Shown here piece after piece: positions 5,596-5,930 of a stretch of 5,930 nucleotides of DNA. The stretch is taken from contig JAKITM010000125.1 of assembly GCA_021648045.1 (NCBI GenBank), positions 1-5,930 of the forward strand. Reading direction: 5' to 3'. The translations under genes and the position numbers were made by a program. Numbering within the stretch: the first letter of the stretch is position 1; each line of letters begins with the position of its first letter. Under the pieces are notes generated by a model. The model was not told the origin of the DNA. It searched no databases and saw only the letters and a list, made by a program, of their open reading frames with translations. The DNA comes from Lysobacterales bacterium (GTDB taxonomy: Bacteria > Pseudomonadota > Gammaproteobacteria > Xanthomonadales > SZUA-36).

Positions 5596-5930
5596 ATGAA
5601 TACACATCAGAGTACAGCTAACAACGGCTCGAATGATAATTTTGAACAGCTCCGCCTGCAAGTAATGGATGAGGCGCATAAGCGCCCGCCTTTTACCATC
5701 AACCCACCCTGCCGAATTACTCACCTGCTCTACCTCAATGACAAAGGCGATGATGGTGGCGCAGATCATCTGCAAGCGCTCTGGCAGCAAGCTGCTATAG
5801 CTACAAACAATACTTTCGAGGCCGATGACTCCTGTCGACTTGTGCATTTCCCGAAATTCACCTTACGCTGGGAACGCCACACAGAGTTTTCAACCTATTC
5901 TTTTAGTGTCTCTGATACTAAAGACCATAA
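5596..5930 (+). CDS. DUF3422 family protein, 3' end outside window
   Basis: The first 111 codons are present and the frame is open at the right edge. Two landmarks of the DUF3422 family are visible: DEAHKRPPF (25-33), matching the usual NE-x-HARP-like segment near the N-terminus, and FTLRWERHTEFSTYSF (88-103), the most typical stretch. From memory, full proteins have somewhat over 400 residues and are predicted to be membrane-anchored near the C-terminus; that part is not in view. There is no signal peptide. Molecular function is unknown. The ATG at 5596 is preferred because residues before the first landmark (FEQLRLQVM) also fit the family; the ATG at 5665 would start too close to it. No ribosome site is visible. 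Confidence 0.85.
   Translation, partial: MNTHQSTANNGSNDNFEQLRLQVMDEAHKRPPFTINPPCRITHLLYLNDKGDDGGADHLQALWQQAAIATNNTFEADDSCRLVHFPKFTLRWERHTEFSTYSFSVSDTKDH

Noticed and set aside
5581..5847. Minus-strand 88-codon open frame
   Set aside because: It is antisense to the DUF3422 gene, which carries family-specific motifs.
1..5930. CRISPR array, tRNA, rRNA or complete insertion sequence
   Set aside because: No regularly spaced repeats, tRNA-like cloverleaf, rRNA sequence or transposase with terminal repeats was found by eye.

Overview
The window looks like a piece of a marine-type, polysaccharide-degrading gammaproteobacterial chromosome. I infer something near the Cellvibrionales (Saccharophagus, Teredinibacter, Cellvibrio relatives). 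The reasons are a secreted PL14-like polysaccharide lyase beside a large c-type heme protein, c5-type cytochromes, a YgaV/BigR-type ArsR regulator and a DUF3422 protein. The placement rests on recognised families, not on a search.

Layout. (1) 1-2702, plus strand: the 3' part of a gene for a large exported c-type heme protein, whose start lies left of the window, followed 39 bases later by a secreted PL14-like lyase. They look like one operon for extracellular polysaccharide attack. (2) 2703-3148: no convincing gene; it holds one weak minus-strand ORF and a clear 11-bp inverted repeat. (3) 3149-4426, minus strand, read right to left: a cytochrome c gene that has lost its signal peptide (pseudogene), an intact small cytochrome c5-like gene, a gene that keeps a signal peptide but has lost its heme domain (pseudogene), and a small secreted protein of unknown function. 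(4) 4427-4962: a regulatory stretch and a divergent ArsR-family repressor with the cysteine pair of sulfide/persulfide sensors of the SqrR/BigR type. (5) 4963-5535: AT-rich spacer, then a small frameshifted secreted-protein gene ending at a strong hairpin terminator. (6) 5559-5930: a promoter-like sequence and the 5' part of a DUF3422 gene that runs off the right edge.

How the parts may work together. The heme protein and lyase are plausibly partners in polysaccharide breakdown, and the pairing of a cytochrome with a lyase is the most unusual signal here. The c5 cytochromes would carry electrons in the periplasm. Their divergent ArsR neighbour suggests past or present control by reactive sulfur species, but three damaged reading frames (4119-4426, 3566-3766, 5241-5535) show that this middle region is decaying.
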